This document shows positions 44,700 to 55,870 of a DNA stretch of 64,000 nt, one piece after another (the first letter of the stretch is position 1; each line of letters starts with the position of its first letter). Source of the stretch: Pseudocercospora fijiensis CIRAD86 (Eukaryota > Ascomycota > Dothideomycetes > Mycosphaerellales > Mycosphaerellaceae). The notes below the pieces were generated by a model. The model did not search any database and was not told the origin of the DNA. It worked only from the letters and a program-made list of their open reading frames with translations. Where the stretch lies: assembly GCF_000340215.1 (NCBI RefSeq), contig NW_006921555.1, positions 182,005-246,004 of the forward strand. The letters are read 5' to 3'. The translations under genes and the position numbers were made by a program.

Positions 44700-46090
44700 A
44701 AGGCTAGTAAACTAACTCTTTCTCTATAGCTAAGCTAGAGAAAGGGAAGGTAGTAGTAGATACTCTTAATTTCGGAACGAATAAACCTTATAAGCGACTA
44801 TATATAAGGTTTAAGCTTTTTCCTAGCCGCTTAGAGTAGCGCTAGCTAGTAAAGGCGTATCTAGAGTCGTAATATTTACGGCGGCGACTCGCTATATCGT
44901 TAGCGTATTTAGCCGACCGACGAGAGATAGATAGAGGCGAGTAATATATCCTTTTATACCGTAGTAGATATATTCTCCTATCGTACGGCGGCGCTACTTC
45001 TCTTCTTCTAAAAGCTTTTCGTTTACTAGAGGCGCGCGTAGACGGATAACGAGCGAGGTAGCGCTTAAATCTACCGGTTCGGCGGTAGGCTAGGCGCCTA
45101 GCGGTATTAGAGCTATAGCGGGAGCTAGTACTAAAGCCGGCGTCTAATATATCTATAGTTTCGACGGTAGCGTAGCGAATAGCGATATAAAGCGGCTAGT
45201 ATTCGTACGAACGCCTCTATAGTTAGCGATAATTTTCGCGAAGTTTCGAGTTATATTATCGATACGTATTAATAAGCCGTATAGTTTAGTAATATTTAGA
45301 GTCTCTATATCTTTATCGCGGACTTATAATATTATTTCCTCGCTAAGACCGCGTACTAAAATCTATTTAGCGACGTCCGGGAGGTATTCGATATACCTAA
45401 TCTCGTATTAAAAGGTAGCGTAGTATTCTTAGTAGGTCTTATTTGCTTGCTTAAGTTTATCTAAGTTTAGACGCGTAGTATACTTATAGTCTAGGTCGCC
45501 GAAGCTAGCGTCGAGGGCCTTCTAGATACTAGTCGTCGTAGTATTTTCTATGTCTTCTAATAGGCTATAGTAGGAATCGACGGTAGAGCCGCTAAGTAGA
45601 GAGAATATAAATCCGGTCTTTAAAGCTTTAGTTAAATAGTAGTCGGCGTTAGCGAGGAAGCGGAGTTTAACTTATATCTTAAATTCTTCGTATACTTTAC
45701 GCTTACCGGTAAAGCGTTCTAGGTTGCTAAGTTTCTTACTTTTATTCGAAGTAGGCGTAAATAGATATAAGGCAGGTACCGCGGTGCCTAGGCGAGTAGA
45801 CGCGAGCTACGACTAAAGGCGGCCTACTTCGTCTTCTTTTTCTACGATAGAGGTATTCGCGTCGTTAAGAGTAGTACTAAGGCTAGTACGAGAGACTAAG
45901 AGGAAACGAGTAGCGTCTTTATAGGCCTTAAGTAGATTAGCGAGTAGTTCTAGGTCGGTAGTATAAGCGTAATCTAGTTATTCGCGCGTAGCGGGGATCT
46001 CCTTCTATACTAAGCTTAAAAAATTAGGTACGTTATTAGGTCTTATATTTTAAATCTATTCGTCGGGAGTGTCTACTATAGTAGAGGCGT
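44700..46090 (-). pseudogene. Gypsy-1 gag
   Basis: The minus strand reads LRFLANADYYLTKALKTGFI-like sequence (about 45660), SLLEDIENTTTTSIQKAL (about 45560) and LDKLKQANKTYQEYYATFQY (about 45450), the typical retrotransposon gag fold with its Y-F pattern. ARGLSEEII-like and LIRIDNITRNFAKII segments follow. The C-terminal part (45200-44850) is Pro/Ala-rich; a zinc knuckle is not evident. It lies just inside the 5' LTR and precedes pol. Confidence 0.8.
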
Positions 46091-46108
46091 TATTAAGGCA
46101 GTTCGTAA

Positions 46109-46810
46109 TATAATAGTTAGAGGCTAAGTAGTAAGAATATATACTAAACTTTAAACGGAACTAAAGGGAGTACTAAATTAATATAGCTACTATCTATATA
46201 AAACGAACTATAAAGAAAGAAAGAAGGGTACCTTAGAGGGAGAGCCCCTTCCTTAGTATCCTATCCTATAGGCGTCTAGCGCATCTAACGCGTAAGTATA
46301 GGTATATATATCTTATATACTTACTTCTTAGTAAACCTTAGCTTTTAGGTCCTTCCTTACGCGCCGAGCGCGAGCGTATATATCCCGCTTATCCGGTATC
46401 TCGTAGCGACTTTATCTCCTAGCTATCGGACGCGGCGCGCGCGCGAACTCGTTTAACCGCTCTTAAGTAAGTATATTTCTCCTAGCTCTTCCCTATCTTC
46501 CGGCTCCTTCCTACTACTCGGATCTATCCTACGACTCTATATATCTCGCTTGCTATCGTTCGTATACGCATACGCGTAGTTTAATATAGTCCTATCGTTC
46601 GTATATTAAGGTATAACGTATTATTCTACTACGTACGGCCTCCGTAGGAGTCTCTAAGATATTACGTTATACGGCTAAATAGGCGGCTAAATAGGCGACT
46701 TGCTTCGCTAGGGGCCCCTACTACTAAGGTAACTCAAATCCGATATTACTTTATAGTATAGCGGCTAGCTTATAGGACTTGTTAGTACTTTCTAGGCAGC
46801 TACTATAATA
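46109..46810 (-). repeat. Gypsy-1 5' LTR
   Basis: Full-length 702-bp LTR. It begins (on the + strand) TATAATAGTTAGAGGC and ends CTACTATAATA, and matches the solo LTR at 38148-38862 in complement over its entire length. The terminal TA..TA dinucleotides fit RIP of TG..CA. Confidence 0.88.
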
Positions 46811-47978
46811 GTTAAGGCTATAAGCTCCTTAATATAGTAGGAGCCGTAACTGTCGTATAAAAGTACCCTCTTTTACTCTAGATTTTTAGGTCTTATCTTC
46901 CGCTTAAACTAGCGGATATAGTATATTATAGTAACGTCGGTTCTATATCTAGACTTATAAATAGTAATAAAGAAGTTATTTTTATCTAGTAAGGAGAGTA
47001 TATTAGTTAGATAGTTATATATATATAGTTACTATTATATTTAGTCTACGCGCGCCGCTTCCTATCTATAATAACGATATACCTATTACTATCTATTCTA
47101 ACTCGGAAGCTAGTCTTATTAAAATTCTATATATTCCGCGGCTTTATAGCTAGTCGCGAGATTATAGCCTTAAAGCGGTTAAACTAACTCCTTATTCTAG
47201 AACGGTCGTAAGCCTCCTTCCGCTATACTTTAATCGGCTTCGACTAAACTTTACTAAGCCTATAGCGGTCTAGAATATAGTCGCTCTAATCTATACTAAA
47301 TAGCGGTATTATATTCTTTAACGTCCCCTCTAGTAATAGGCTTACTAAAATCTCTATCGCTACGATAACGATTAACGATACTAGTAAGAATATACCTATT
47401 ACGTCCCTCTATAAGAATATACCTATTACGTAAATAGCGATCTACCGCCTCTTAACTAATAATAAATCCGAGAATATAGGCTAGTTGCCTTCTTACTCTT
47501 ATAAAGCGCTCGAGTACTAACTTCGCTATCCGATTTAGCCTCTCGTTCGTAACACTTCGAAACAACGCGTTCTACTACCCTCTCTACCCTCTACGTCTCG
47601 GTTAACCGCTCGGTACGTATCCTTTTAACCTTTATACCCTTTTTCGCCCTATACTAAGTTTTATATACGATCCCTATATTAGAATATAGAAAATAGGAGG
47701 AATATAAGGAATATACGCGTTAGAACAAGGCAGATACGCCTACTAAGGATTATATAAGAAATAGCGATACTTAGGTCGTATAGCTACGATATACTCGGAT
47801 AAACTAGGTAGTATAGTATTTAAACTTGTAGTTTAGTATTGTACCTAGCTAGATATCTATATAGGACTAGAGTATACCGCTTATCGAGTTTTGCGTATAG
47901 CCTACTTAGAAAAAGCTATTTAACGTATAGCTAAAACCCCCGCAAATAGCGGGGAGGAGTGTCTAACGGAGCCCCGGA
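46811..47978 (-). pseudogene. Pogo-A3 5' part with right terminal repeat
   Basis: The complement aligns with Pogo-A1 9507-10880: terminal repeat (47978-47875, ending GGAGCCCCGGA then TA at 47979-47980), leader, N-terminal region, first catalytic region, the intron (CTAAC and TAG acceptor near 47030-47000) and the second catalytic region near 46850. Joining it with 39431-40383 gives one transposase interrupted by Gypsy-1. Confidence 0.82.
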
Positions 47979-47980
47979 TA

Positions 47981-48558
47981 CTATATCGATAACATTATCT
48001 TCTATTTAGAAATTTTATCTATAGATACCTTACTATAGATAATTTATAGATAGTTTTATATACTAGTAGGATAACTATATATTTAGATAATATATATCGA
48101 CATAGATATATACTAGTATAGTTAGTTTTTTAATACTAGTATTATCTTCGATAATCTATAGATAACTAAGAGTTCCAATATCTATCGATATTATCCTAGG
48201 TTAGATAAAGCTTCCTATGGATAGGTTTTCTATAGGTAGTATTATCTAGTTAGAAAATCGTATCCGTAGTATATATACGTTTATATATATACTAAGTAAG
48301 ATCTTTAGAGTCTTTGTTAGTTCGGCTCGGTTTAGTCGTTTCGTTTAGTATAAAGGTTAATTTACTTACTTTATAAATTACGAAGCACCTAAATTACCGT
48401 TTATATTATTCCTCGGTCGATAGGATTACTAATTATCGAGAATTGTCGTAGGTATAGATAGCTATAGATAGCTATAGATATCTATTATCCTATTCTTCGA
48501 GTCGTTTCTAGGGTATTATAAGCAAGCTAGGCTTGTAAGCTCTTCGAGTATATAATAT
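47981..48558 (-). repeat. Copia-A-type terminal repeat, copy 2, first part
   Basis: Matches 13090-13725, including the TATATACGTTTATATATA run and the GGCTCGGTTTAG block (GGTTCGGTTCGG in copy 1). Pogo-A3 cuts it on the left. On the right it is interrupted by Ngaro-2 and continues at 53549. Confidence 0.65.
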
Positions 48559-48682
48559 CTATGCTTTCTTAGGCGGTAAGGATACGTAAATAAATAATTA
48601 AAATAGGTGCTTAGAGGTTCTAGGCTCTGCACGTAAGCGGCTCTTAGTATATAATCGCTAGCCGCTTACTTAACAGGCCTAA
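48559..48682 (-). repeat. Ngaro-2 B2 repeat
   Basis: Near-identical to B1 at 48867-48990 (ATGCTTTCTTAGGCGGTAAGG, GTGCTTAGAGG, CGTAAGCGGCTCTTAG). It forms the outer 3' end of the element. A 77-bp segment with unusually frequent CA/TG (48683-48759) separates it from A2. Confidence 0.88.
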
Positions 48683-48759
48683 TCGCTACTATTTAGGTGC
48701 ACTATCTACTAGACCCTCTTCTATATACTAAAGCTAAATACAAACGGTACGGGCGGGTA

Positions 48760-48990
48760 GGTAAATAGTTGTTATTGCCGCCTATAGAGGGCGTATATAT
48801 ATAGATAGAGAGGTTTAGCCGGGCTAAAATCTTAGATAACGCCCTCTATATATAGACCCCTTTCTTCTATGCTTTCTTAGGCGGTAAGGACACGTAAATA
48901 AATAACTATAATAGGTGCTTAGAGGGTCTAGGCTCTATACGTAAGCGGCTCTTAGTATATAATCGCTAACCGCTTACTAAATAGGCCTAA
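48760..48990 (-). repeat. Ngaro-2 A2 and B1 repeats
   Basis: A2 (48760-48866) matches A1 at 53440-53548, and B1 (48867-48990) matches B2. A2 and B1 are directly joined. A2 contains an internal inverted repeat, CTATAGAGGGCGTATATA against TAACGCCCTCTATATATAG, able to form a hairpin with a loop of about 40 bases. Confidence 0.88.
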
Positions 48991-49149
48991 ACTAAGCCGG
49001 AAGGACCGCCTAGGCCGTAGAAGTAGAACCCGCCGAGTTAAGTCGATTGCCGCTATCTTTGCTAAACGGCGCTAATAAAAGTAATAAATACGATAACGAT
49101 AAGGCCCTAAGGCTATAAACCCCGGGGCGGAAGCCCTTTACTGCCGCAT

Positions 49150-51950
49150 ATAGCGGTCTAACTAATTAACGCTTATAGCGCTTAACTAGTTTATAGCTAA
49201 CTTGTAGAGCGGCTCGTGGCTTACTCTATAAGCTTCTTAATCTCTAGCCCTAGAGGCTCTTACTTTAGCACTAATAGCGGCAAAGCGATACTACTCTAGA
49301 AGCGGCAATCTAGTCTAAATAAGTTGTACGCGGATATATTATAGTAGAGCCTAAAGGCATTAGACTTCTATCTACTAAGCAATTAGACCTTACCGTCCGT
49401 TATACCGTTATCTTTAGCCTATTAGGTAGCTCCTTTCCGGATAGAGTGTCCGCTATATAAGGTAGAGTCTAATCCGTATTACTATAGGCTATCCTTTAAT
49501 AATCTAATAAAGTTAGCTCTTATTAAGTCGAATAGCGGCGCTTCTAGCGGTTAAGGGTCGGTATAAAGGAGCTAGCGTACCTAATAGATAGGGCAGGTTC
49601 TTATATATATTGCGGCGATAATAATAGTTATGCCCTCGTTATAGGTATCGTTCTTAGAGCGCTTTAAACGTAGCGATATATAGTCGCTATTAGGTATAAT
49701 AAGGACGTCGGACTAGGTTAGGTTAGCGGAAGCCTATCTCTTACTATAGGTCTTCGGCCTCTTCTTTATAGTAAACTCGCTAGTCCTTATAAAGCCTCTA
49801 AACCCTATACAAACCGCCGCTCTTAATCGAGTATCGTAGACGTTGTCTTCGGCGGTCTTTATTAGGCTATCGATTATTCTTAGAGTTATTAGTAGGCGTA
49901 GTTTCTTCGGCTCTGTACGGCGGTACTTAGTACCGTATATTAGTCGCTTAAGATAGCGACTATTAAAGACCTCGAGCTCCCTATTACTATAGCTAAGGTC
50001 TACGTAGTATAAACTTAGCGCCGCTAAATTATACTTAATTAATACCCTTTTAAGCCTCGTAAAGAGGTCGGTATCGTACTAGAAACGGTATATATTATAT
50101 TCGTATAGGAGCTTAGCTTATAGCGGCTATATAGAGTCTTCTAGTTAACTATTAAGCGCAACCTACTACCGCTATTATCTTACTACTAACCTATATATAG
50201 CTCTTATAGAGGGTTTAAGCGCTAACTAAAGTAGGCGCGCTTAATCGAGGGAAGCGTTAATTATTAAGAGCTACTCGTCGTTAGGCTCGGTAATATTATT
50301 ATTATCGGACCTAAGCTCTTCGTTGTCTACTAAGGGTATAGGTTAGTAACTATTACAACGTTAAAGCGTAAAAGCGAGTCCGCGAGAAGGTTATCTTCGG
50401 TAGATATCTATAGAGCCTATAGGCGGAAGTTATACTATAGCGCTAGTAGGAGTGTCTCTAGTAGCGGTATATTGCCTTCGCCTCGTACGCGCTTCTTAGA
50501 TAGTCTACTATATACCGTCGTATTGTCTATGTAAACGATTACTCGAGCTCTAGTTTAATCGCGGCTCTATTATTTAGTAGAGAGCTATATAGCTATTATC
50601 TCTACTATATTAATATACGCTCTCTCGAAGCGTAGAATTACGAAGAAGTATCTTATATAGTATATATTACGGCGCTAGTTACTATTGTCGCCCTTATACT
50701 ATACGGCTCCGAGGCCTATATTAGACGCGTCGGTAAATAGATAAATTTATCGGAGCGCTAGTTTATTAAGAAAGCGAATACCGTTACTATATTAAAGGGC
50801 CTATAGCTACTATTCGGGGTCTTCTCGTAAGGCGGCGAACACTCGTTATCGGTAGTAGGTTATTTATAAAAAGGAAGCTATAAAGGCGAATAAGTTAACA
50901 TTAAACGCTCTACTAATATTAACAACCTTCGCTAAGCCTACCGACTAACGCTTTCGCTTCGTTATATAATAGCTACTTCTCGAGTACTATCTCGATATCT
51001 TTATATAGGCGTTCTACCTTTTAAGTCGAGAGCCTTATAGCTATAAGAATAGTATTAAATTCTATACCGAGTACTTCTACTATAGTGCCCTAGACGTCCT
51101 TACTATCGTTACGAGGTACGCCGAGCTTAGTTATTATCTCTATCTACGCTCTTACGATAACCGCTATAAAGTTACTACGGCTTAGTACTAGTACGAAGAT
51201 AAAGTCGTTAAGATAGTAGTTAATCTAAAGCGCTAGACGCTACTCGAGGATTTAGTAAAGAGCTTCTACGAATAGGTTAAAGATTACAGGCGCTATACGT
51301 AGGCTAAATAGCAAACAGTTCTTACTATAGTACTTGCCCTACTATTCGAAGTATAGTAGTCGCCGGTAGAATAGCGATACTAGTATAATACGGAAGGCGT
51401 CTTTAATATCTCTCTTAATAATAATAGCGCTACGGCCTACCCTTATAATCTTATCGACTATATCCTCGAATAGGATATAGACGATAGCGCTATATTCTCG
51501 AGGGATTAAGTCGTTAATACCGCTATTAAACGTAAGGTCGTAGATATAGCGGAAGCCGCTATCGTACTTTAGTACCTAGCCTAATAGTACTAATAAGATA
51601 GCGCTATTACTATTAACTTCGGTAATACGACTAAGTAATAGGTCTTTCTTAATCTTAGACGATATATCGTCTAGGTCGCTATTAATAGAGCCGTAGTTTA
51701 CTACAAGTCGTAGAAGGCCTTTTCCTTCGTATCTAATTAACGTACTATACCTTAGAATTTAGTCTAGTATACGAGGTAGCGTCTTATAAGGATAACGGCG
51801 TAATAGCTACTTCTAGGCGTATCGTTTAAGCGGCGATAGGCCTTATTCTATTAGCTAGAAGTAGGCGCAAATATCGTATAGTAATAGTATATTCGGCCTT
51901 ATACCGTCGCTCTATATTGCTACTATCTCTACCTTATTAAAGTCGTCTTA
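49150..51950 (-). pseudogene. Ngaro-2 reverse transcriptase, RNase H and tyrosine recombinase
   Basis: The RT active site reads INYYLNDFIFVL near 51205-51235; the expected YLDD has become YLND, one RIP step in the first Asp codon. VEVLGIEFNTI and RLSTKVERLYKDIE-like segments follow (about 51060-50990). RNase H occupies about 50750-50300. The tyrosine recombinase keeps its first Arg box VGFRGFIRTSEFT (about 49800), the HxxR box GHSIRKGA (His codon 49446-49448, Arg codon 49437-49439), a LLSR.KSNAF block, and the nucleophile in FRLYYNI (about 49345). Order and motifs match Ngaro pol. This is the better preserved of the two Ngaro pols in the window. Confidence 0.87.
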
Positions 51951-51999
51951 TTTAGCCCTTCGCTTTACTATAATCTATATAGTCGCCTAAGTAAGTAAT

Positions 52000-53200
52000 A
52001 AACTTATACTAGAACCTATAGTCGACTTTTATATAGTTACTATTATTATAGTTATAGTAGACGTTAACGCTACTACGGACGTCGATCGAGTTAGCGCCTA
52101 TAGCTACGCCTTATACGCGGAAGCCTTTATCGTTCTAGGTATCGGACCTAGTACGTTTGTTATTAGTATTTAAGTCGCTTTTAGAACGATCTATTATAGC
52201 CTAGTGAATAAAATATCTATAATAGTATTTAGGTATCTAAACCTATAGCTAGGCTAATAGTAACTTAGCCGTACTACTATTAGTTATACGGTCGAAGACG
52301 TTAGCTACGTAGTTACGTACGAAGTACTAACGATAGCTCTTATTTATATAGCGAAAGACGTACGCTAAGAACGAGATAAGAGCCGATAGAAGGCCTAGAA
52401 TATTACCGTAGAAGGTTGCTATTATACGTATATAATTTGCGAAGATCTTAGCGAAGAAGGAGGTATTTAGTATCTCGTAGATCCTAACTATTATAGTAGA
52501 GGCAGGCTTACTACGAAGGATATTAAGAAGAGCGGTCTCTTTATTATTTATTTCTTCCTTACGAGGTCTAATCGCGATACTAGTCTTAAACTTAGATATA
52601 CTTACTTTAAGTACTACTATAGTACTTCTACTATATCGTCGATAAAGGAGGTATACTTTACTAGAATATCTAGCTTACCTTTATTCTTCTACTACTACTC
52701 GTCGTCGCTCGCTTTACCTTTAGAATCGGATTCGGCAAAGCTATCTTTATTATCGGTACGGAAGCTATCGTTAGACTCCTCCTCTTCGTCCTCGTCCTCG
52801 TCTTCGGCTTCGAGGTTATTATCGTTATTATCGTCCTCGTTAAGCGCTTCCGTATCGAGATTATCCTCGTCCTCTTCTTCCTCGATAGCTTCTTCCTCGA
52901 CTTCCTCGTATACTTTGCGGATGTAGGTTAACCGCCGGTAGTACTAGCGCTAGATAGACTACTTCCCCTATTATTATTATTACTATTAATTAAGGCTAGG
53001 TTAGTATCGGCTTTACGTTATACGTTAGCCTTCCGCTAGCGGATCTTATCTAATTCTTTTTATTCTTTTAAGGCCTTAAAGGCCTCGTCTATTATAGCTC
53101 TTCCTTCTAGCTACTAAGAGCCCTATACGGTAGAAGAAGTAGAAGATATTATAGGTTATTAAGTACGTATAGAGGTACGATATAAGGCGCGTACTAGTGT
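52000..53200 (-). pseudogene. Ngaro-2 gag-like protein with acidic region
   Basis: Upstream of RT on the minus strand is a degenerate frame with a long Glu/Asp-rich segment (about 52960-52760, made of GAGGAA/GACGAG-type codons) preceded by a Ser/Pro-rich region. The rest (52700-52000) has no recognisable domain. Position between A1 and RT suggests the first reading frame of the element. Confidence 0.5.
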
Positions 53201-53439
53201 TTATAGTCGGCTAATAAGTGTCCTTCGTATATTAGATAGAGAGGCAGAGGCCTAGAGCTTATCGCTAGAGGGAGAGCTTAGTATATTATTAGTGCCTAGG
53301 GATTCGGGATTAGCTTTCTAGGTGCCCCGCTATACGTACCTACGCGTCTATTTCTTAGTTAAAATACGCGTAAATTGCTTAAAACTTAGAGAGTAGAGAG
53401 AACTCGATATACGCTTTTAAATGCGCGTATAGAAGTAAT

Positions 53440-53548
53440 AAAATCAAATAGTTATTATTACCGCCTATAGAGGGCGTATATATATAGAAGGAGAGGTTTA
53501 GCTAGGCTAAAATCTCGGATAACGCCCTCTATATATAGATCCCTTTCT
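53440..53548 (-). repeat. Ngaro-2 A1 repeat (5' end)
   Basis: Matches A2 (48760-48866), including the hairpin arms. It ends at 53548, directly joined to the resumed Copia-A-type repeat. Confidence 0.88.
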
Positions 53549-53924
53549 TATAGTCGAGCGGAAATCGTAGGAAATATCGGAGATTATAGTAGTAGTAATC
53601 GAGTAAATAATAGTTAAGTTCCTTATCTAGATATATCGCTATATTTGTCGCCTTTCTATCTTAGCTATAAAGGTTATAGAATATTCTAAAGACGCGTAAT
53701 AGCTTACGCGTACTACTAGGTCCCTAGTTTTAACCTTATAATTAGATCTCGAGAACTAGTCGCTCTAGAGACGATCGAGCCTATAGAATTTCTTCTTTAA
53801 GTACGAATTTTCTACCGATATCTAGGCCCTCCTATCAATTAGAAGCTACTTAGAGCTTCTTAATCGGTAACTTAAATATTAACTAATAAATCCTAGAAGG
53901 TTCTAGAGGTTAGTAGAACTCTTT
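53549..53924 (-). repeat. Copia-A-type terminal repeat, copy 2, second part
   Basis: Matches 13726-14104 from TATAGTCGAGCGGAA to AGTAGAACTCTT with mainly C/T and G/A differences. Together with 47981-48558 it forms the repeat that Ngaro-2 entered. Confidence 0.8.
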
Positions 53925-54529
53925 AGGGGGCTCCCTTATTAGGATACCGAAATTAACGACTACTACCGATACTATACCTAAGTAGTAAATAAGGCACACA
54001 CTAGTTCCCTCTACTTAGAGTATCTCCTAAATCCCTTAAGGAGTGTTTTATAATACCTAGTTATTACTAACTAAGCTAAGCTCTACCGGCGAATATCCGT
54101 TATATTCGGTTCCGGATACGTTAGATCCGTATAAGATTCGCGGTAGATTCCCGGTTAGTAAGGCGCTAGGCCTAATTAGGCAATAGCGCTAGGACCTAGG
54201 TTTTCTAGCTCTATTCGTTCTCTTTTAGTATTTCTTACTATAAGGACTTATAGTATCTATATATATCGATAGTAGTAGTAGTAGCTATATACGATAAAAA
54301 CAGACTATCTAAGGATTATTTAATAAAATACTAGTCTAGATAATCTACCTATACTAGTATATATTAAGACTAATAACTACTATCTAAATAAATATTTATT
54401 TTATAAGAATATATTAAGTATTTATTAGCTATCTCTAGATATCTCTAGAATAAGGATTTTATATCTATTTTTGAAATTCTATAAGATTCTATTAAAACTC
54501 TAGTAGAGTTTTAAGTCGCTATTTATTAG
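53925..54529. other. Non-coding sequence with a Copia LTR fragment
   Basis: About 53925-54240 has no recognised content; it includes a moderately GC-rich part around a CGGTTCCGGATACGTTAGATCC stretch (54110-54130) that could be an old tRNA-like or primer-site sequence, but no cloverleaf can be drawn. About 54290-54470 is AT-rich (AGATAATCTACCTATACTAG) and similar to the Copia-A-type terminal repeats. Confidence 0.35.
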
Positions 54530-55590
54530 CTAACGTCTAAATAGAATAGAATAGTAGGAAGTCCTCTACGTGTTATAAGTCTATAGTACCCCTCCGCCGA
54601 GTTATCTAGATTATATATACTTAAGAGCCGCTAGTCTTCTTTTACAATTCTAGTAGTAAGTATAGCTATAGCCGAGCTTACGTAGGGTATACGAATACTC
54701 GTATACTATTAGTTTTTCTCTATACTTAAGGCCTTATTGCTACTAAATATAGGGAAATAGAGCGATTAGGATATAAGGTAAGAGTAGTGACGCCTAGAAA
54801 GCGTAAATACCCGTACTATCTATACTACGAGAAATAGAGGATAGGGAGGGCGGGTTTGCTAGCAAAATAGGCTCCTAAATAGCTAAGAGGTTACTAAAGG
54901 AGTAATACTTTCCTAAGAAGGACGGGGTCCGCTATATCTACCTTATATATAGACGTTATTATCTACTTAGCGATATAAATAGTATTATCTCTTAATCTGC
55001 TTCTATTAACTACTATAGTAGAGCGAGGTCTAGATCTTCTATGTAACTAGTTAGATAGTAACAACGAGTCTATATATATATTAAGCGGTATAAGTTTATT
55101 AATAAAAATCTAGCTAGTATTAAAAGAGCCGCGCTTACTATAGAGACTTACCCTAGTATCTATAGTACTAAGAGCTATAGCTTAACTTAATTGCTTTATA
55201 AGGTAGGGTAACTACTATTAGAATTAAATCTACGGTCTTAATAGGCTTAAGAATATCCTCCTTCCTAACTCTAACTATTACTATAGATATATATCTAAGT
55301 AAAGTGCCTCGTAAAGTATCTTACTAAGTTTAGAAAAGGAATTATATAGCGAGAGGTCTATCCGTACTTCTATTCGGGATAAGAAGTACTAGGGATAGTA
55401 GTAGATACCTAGTCGATTAGTAAACGCTACCCAGTATTTCCTCGCGAGATTAAGCGATTTATATTTTAAAGGAAAGCTAGTTCTTAATCCTAAATTTAAA
55501 GTATCTTAGATAATAAAAATATAGCAAGCTTTATCTATTTAAGAAAGTACAATCCTATTAGATATAGTATCTTTATAATATACTTAGTAG
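54530..55590 (+). other. Unassigned degenerate coding relic
   Basis: A + strand frame with stops of only the Trp/Gln type runs for about 700 bp. Segments such as FPKKDGVRYIYLIYRRYYLLSDINS, SYSLTQLLYK-like and CLVKYLTKFRKGI are visible. Composition is basic and Tyr/Ser-rich. I do not recognise the family; a DNA-binding or transposase-like protein is possible, but no catalytic motif is clear. A Copia LTR remnant follows it. Confidence 0.35.
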
Positions 55591-55870
55591 GAAGTCTCCT
55601 CTTTTATTAAGAGGTTCTATCTATAGAACTATAGATAACTTATAGATACTCTTTATCTCCTATTAGAATAACTTTATACTTAGATAATAGTAATAGAATT
55701 AGATATATATAACTATAGATCGATTATCTATACTAGTATTAACTTAGATAATCTATCGATAGTCGAGGCTTTACGTATCTATAGATATTATTAGATAAGT
55801 TAAAGGTACCTATAGATAGACTTTCCCTAGATCCTAGAGCTAAACAATCTAGTGTTATAATATTCGAGTA
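55591..55870 (-). repeat. Copia terminal-repeat remnant
   Basis: The AT-rich block ACTAGTATTAACTTAGATAATC through ATTAGATAAGTTAAAGGTACC aligns with 48140-48230 of the Copia-A-type repeat in the same orientation. No borders can be given. Confidence 0.5.

Larger units (their letters stand above)
40384..46810 (-). mobile_element. Gypsy (Metaviridae-type) LTR retrotransposon nested in Pogo-A3 (Gypsy-1)
   Basis: Minus-strand order: 5' LTR (46810-46109), gag, protease, RT, RNase H, integrase, a purine tract (40830-40817) and the 3' LTR (40816-40384). The Pogo-A3 reading stops and restarts at its two borders within a few bases. The 3' LTR lacks its final 270 bp or so, compared with the full 702-715-bp LTRs. 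All coding parts carry RIP-type stops, so the element is dead. Two further LTRs of this family (38148 and 63559) are in the window. Confidence 0.9.
48559..53548 (-). mobile_element. Ngaro/DIRS-type tyrosine-recombinase retrotransposon with split direct repeats (Ngaro-2)
   Basis: Read on the minus strand: A1 (53548-53440), an acidic gag-like protein, RT, RNase H, tyrosine recombinase, then B1 (48990-48867), A2 (48866-48760) and B2 (48682-48559). This A1...B1-A2...B2 layout is diagnostic of the Ngaro/DIRS group, which integrates with a tyrosine recombinase and makes no LTRs. It sits inside a copy of the Copia-A-type repeat whose uninterrupted paralogue spans 13011-14104, so both borders can be placed almost to the base. 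All coding parts carry RIP stops. Confidence 0.88.

Noticed and set aside
54100..54170. Possible tRNA gene around the CGGTTCCGGATACG stretch
   Set aside because: The T-loop-like motif is suggestive, but no acceptor, D-arm or anticodon stem pairs around it.
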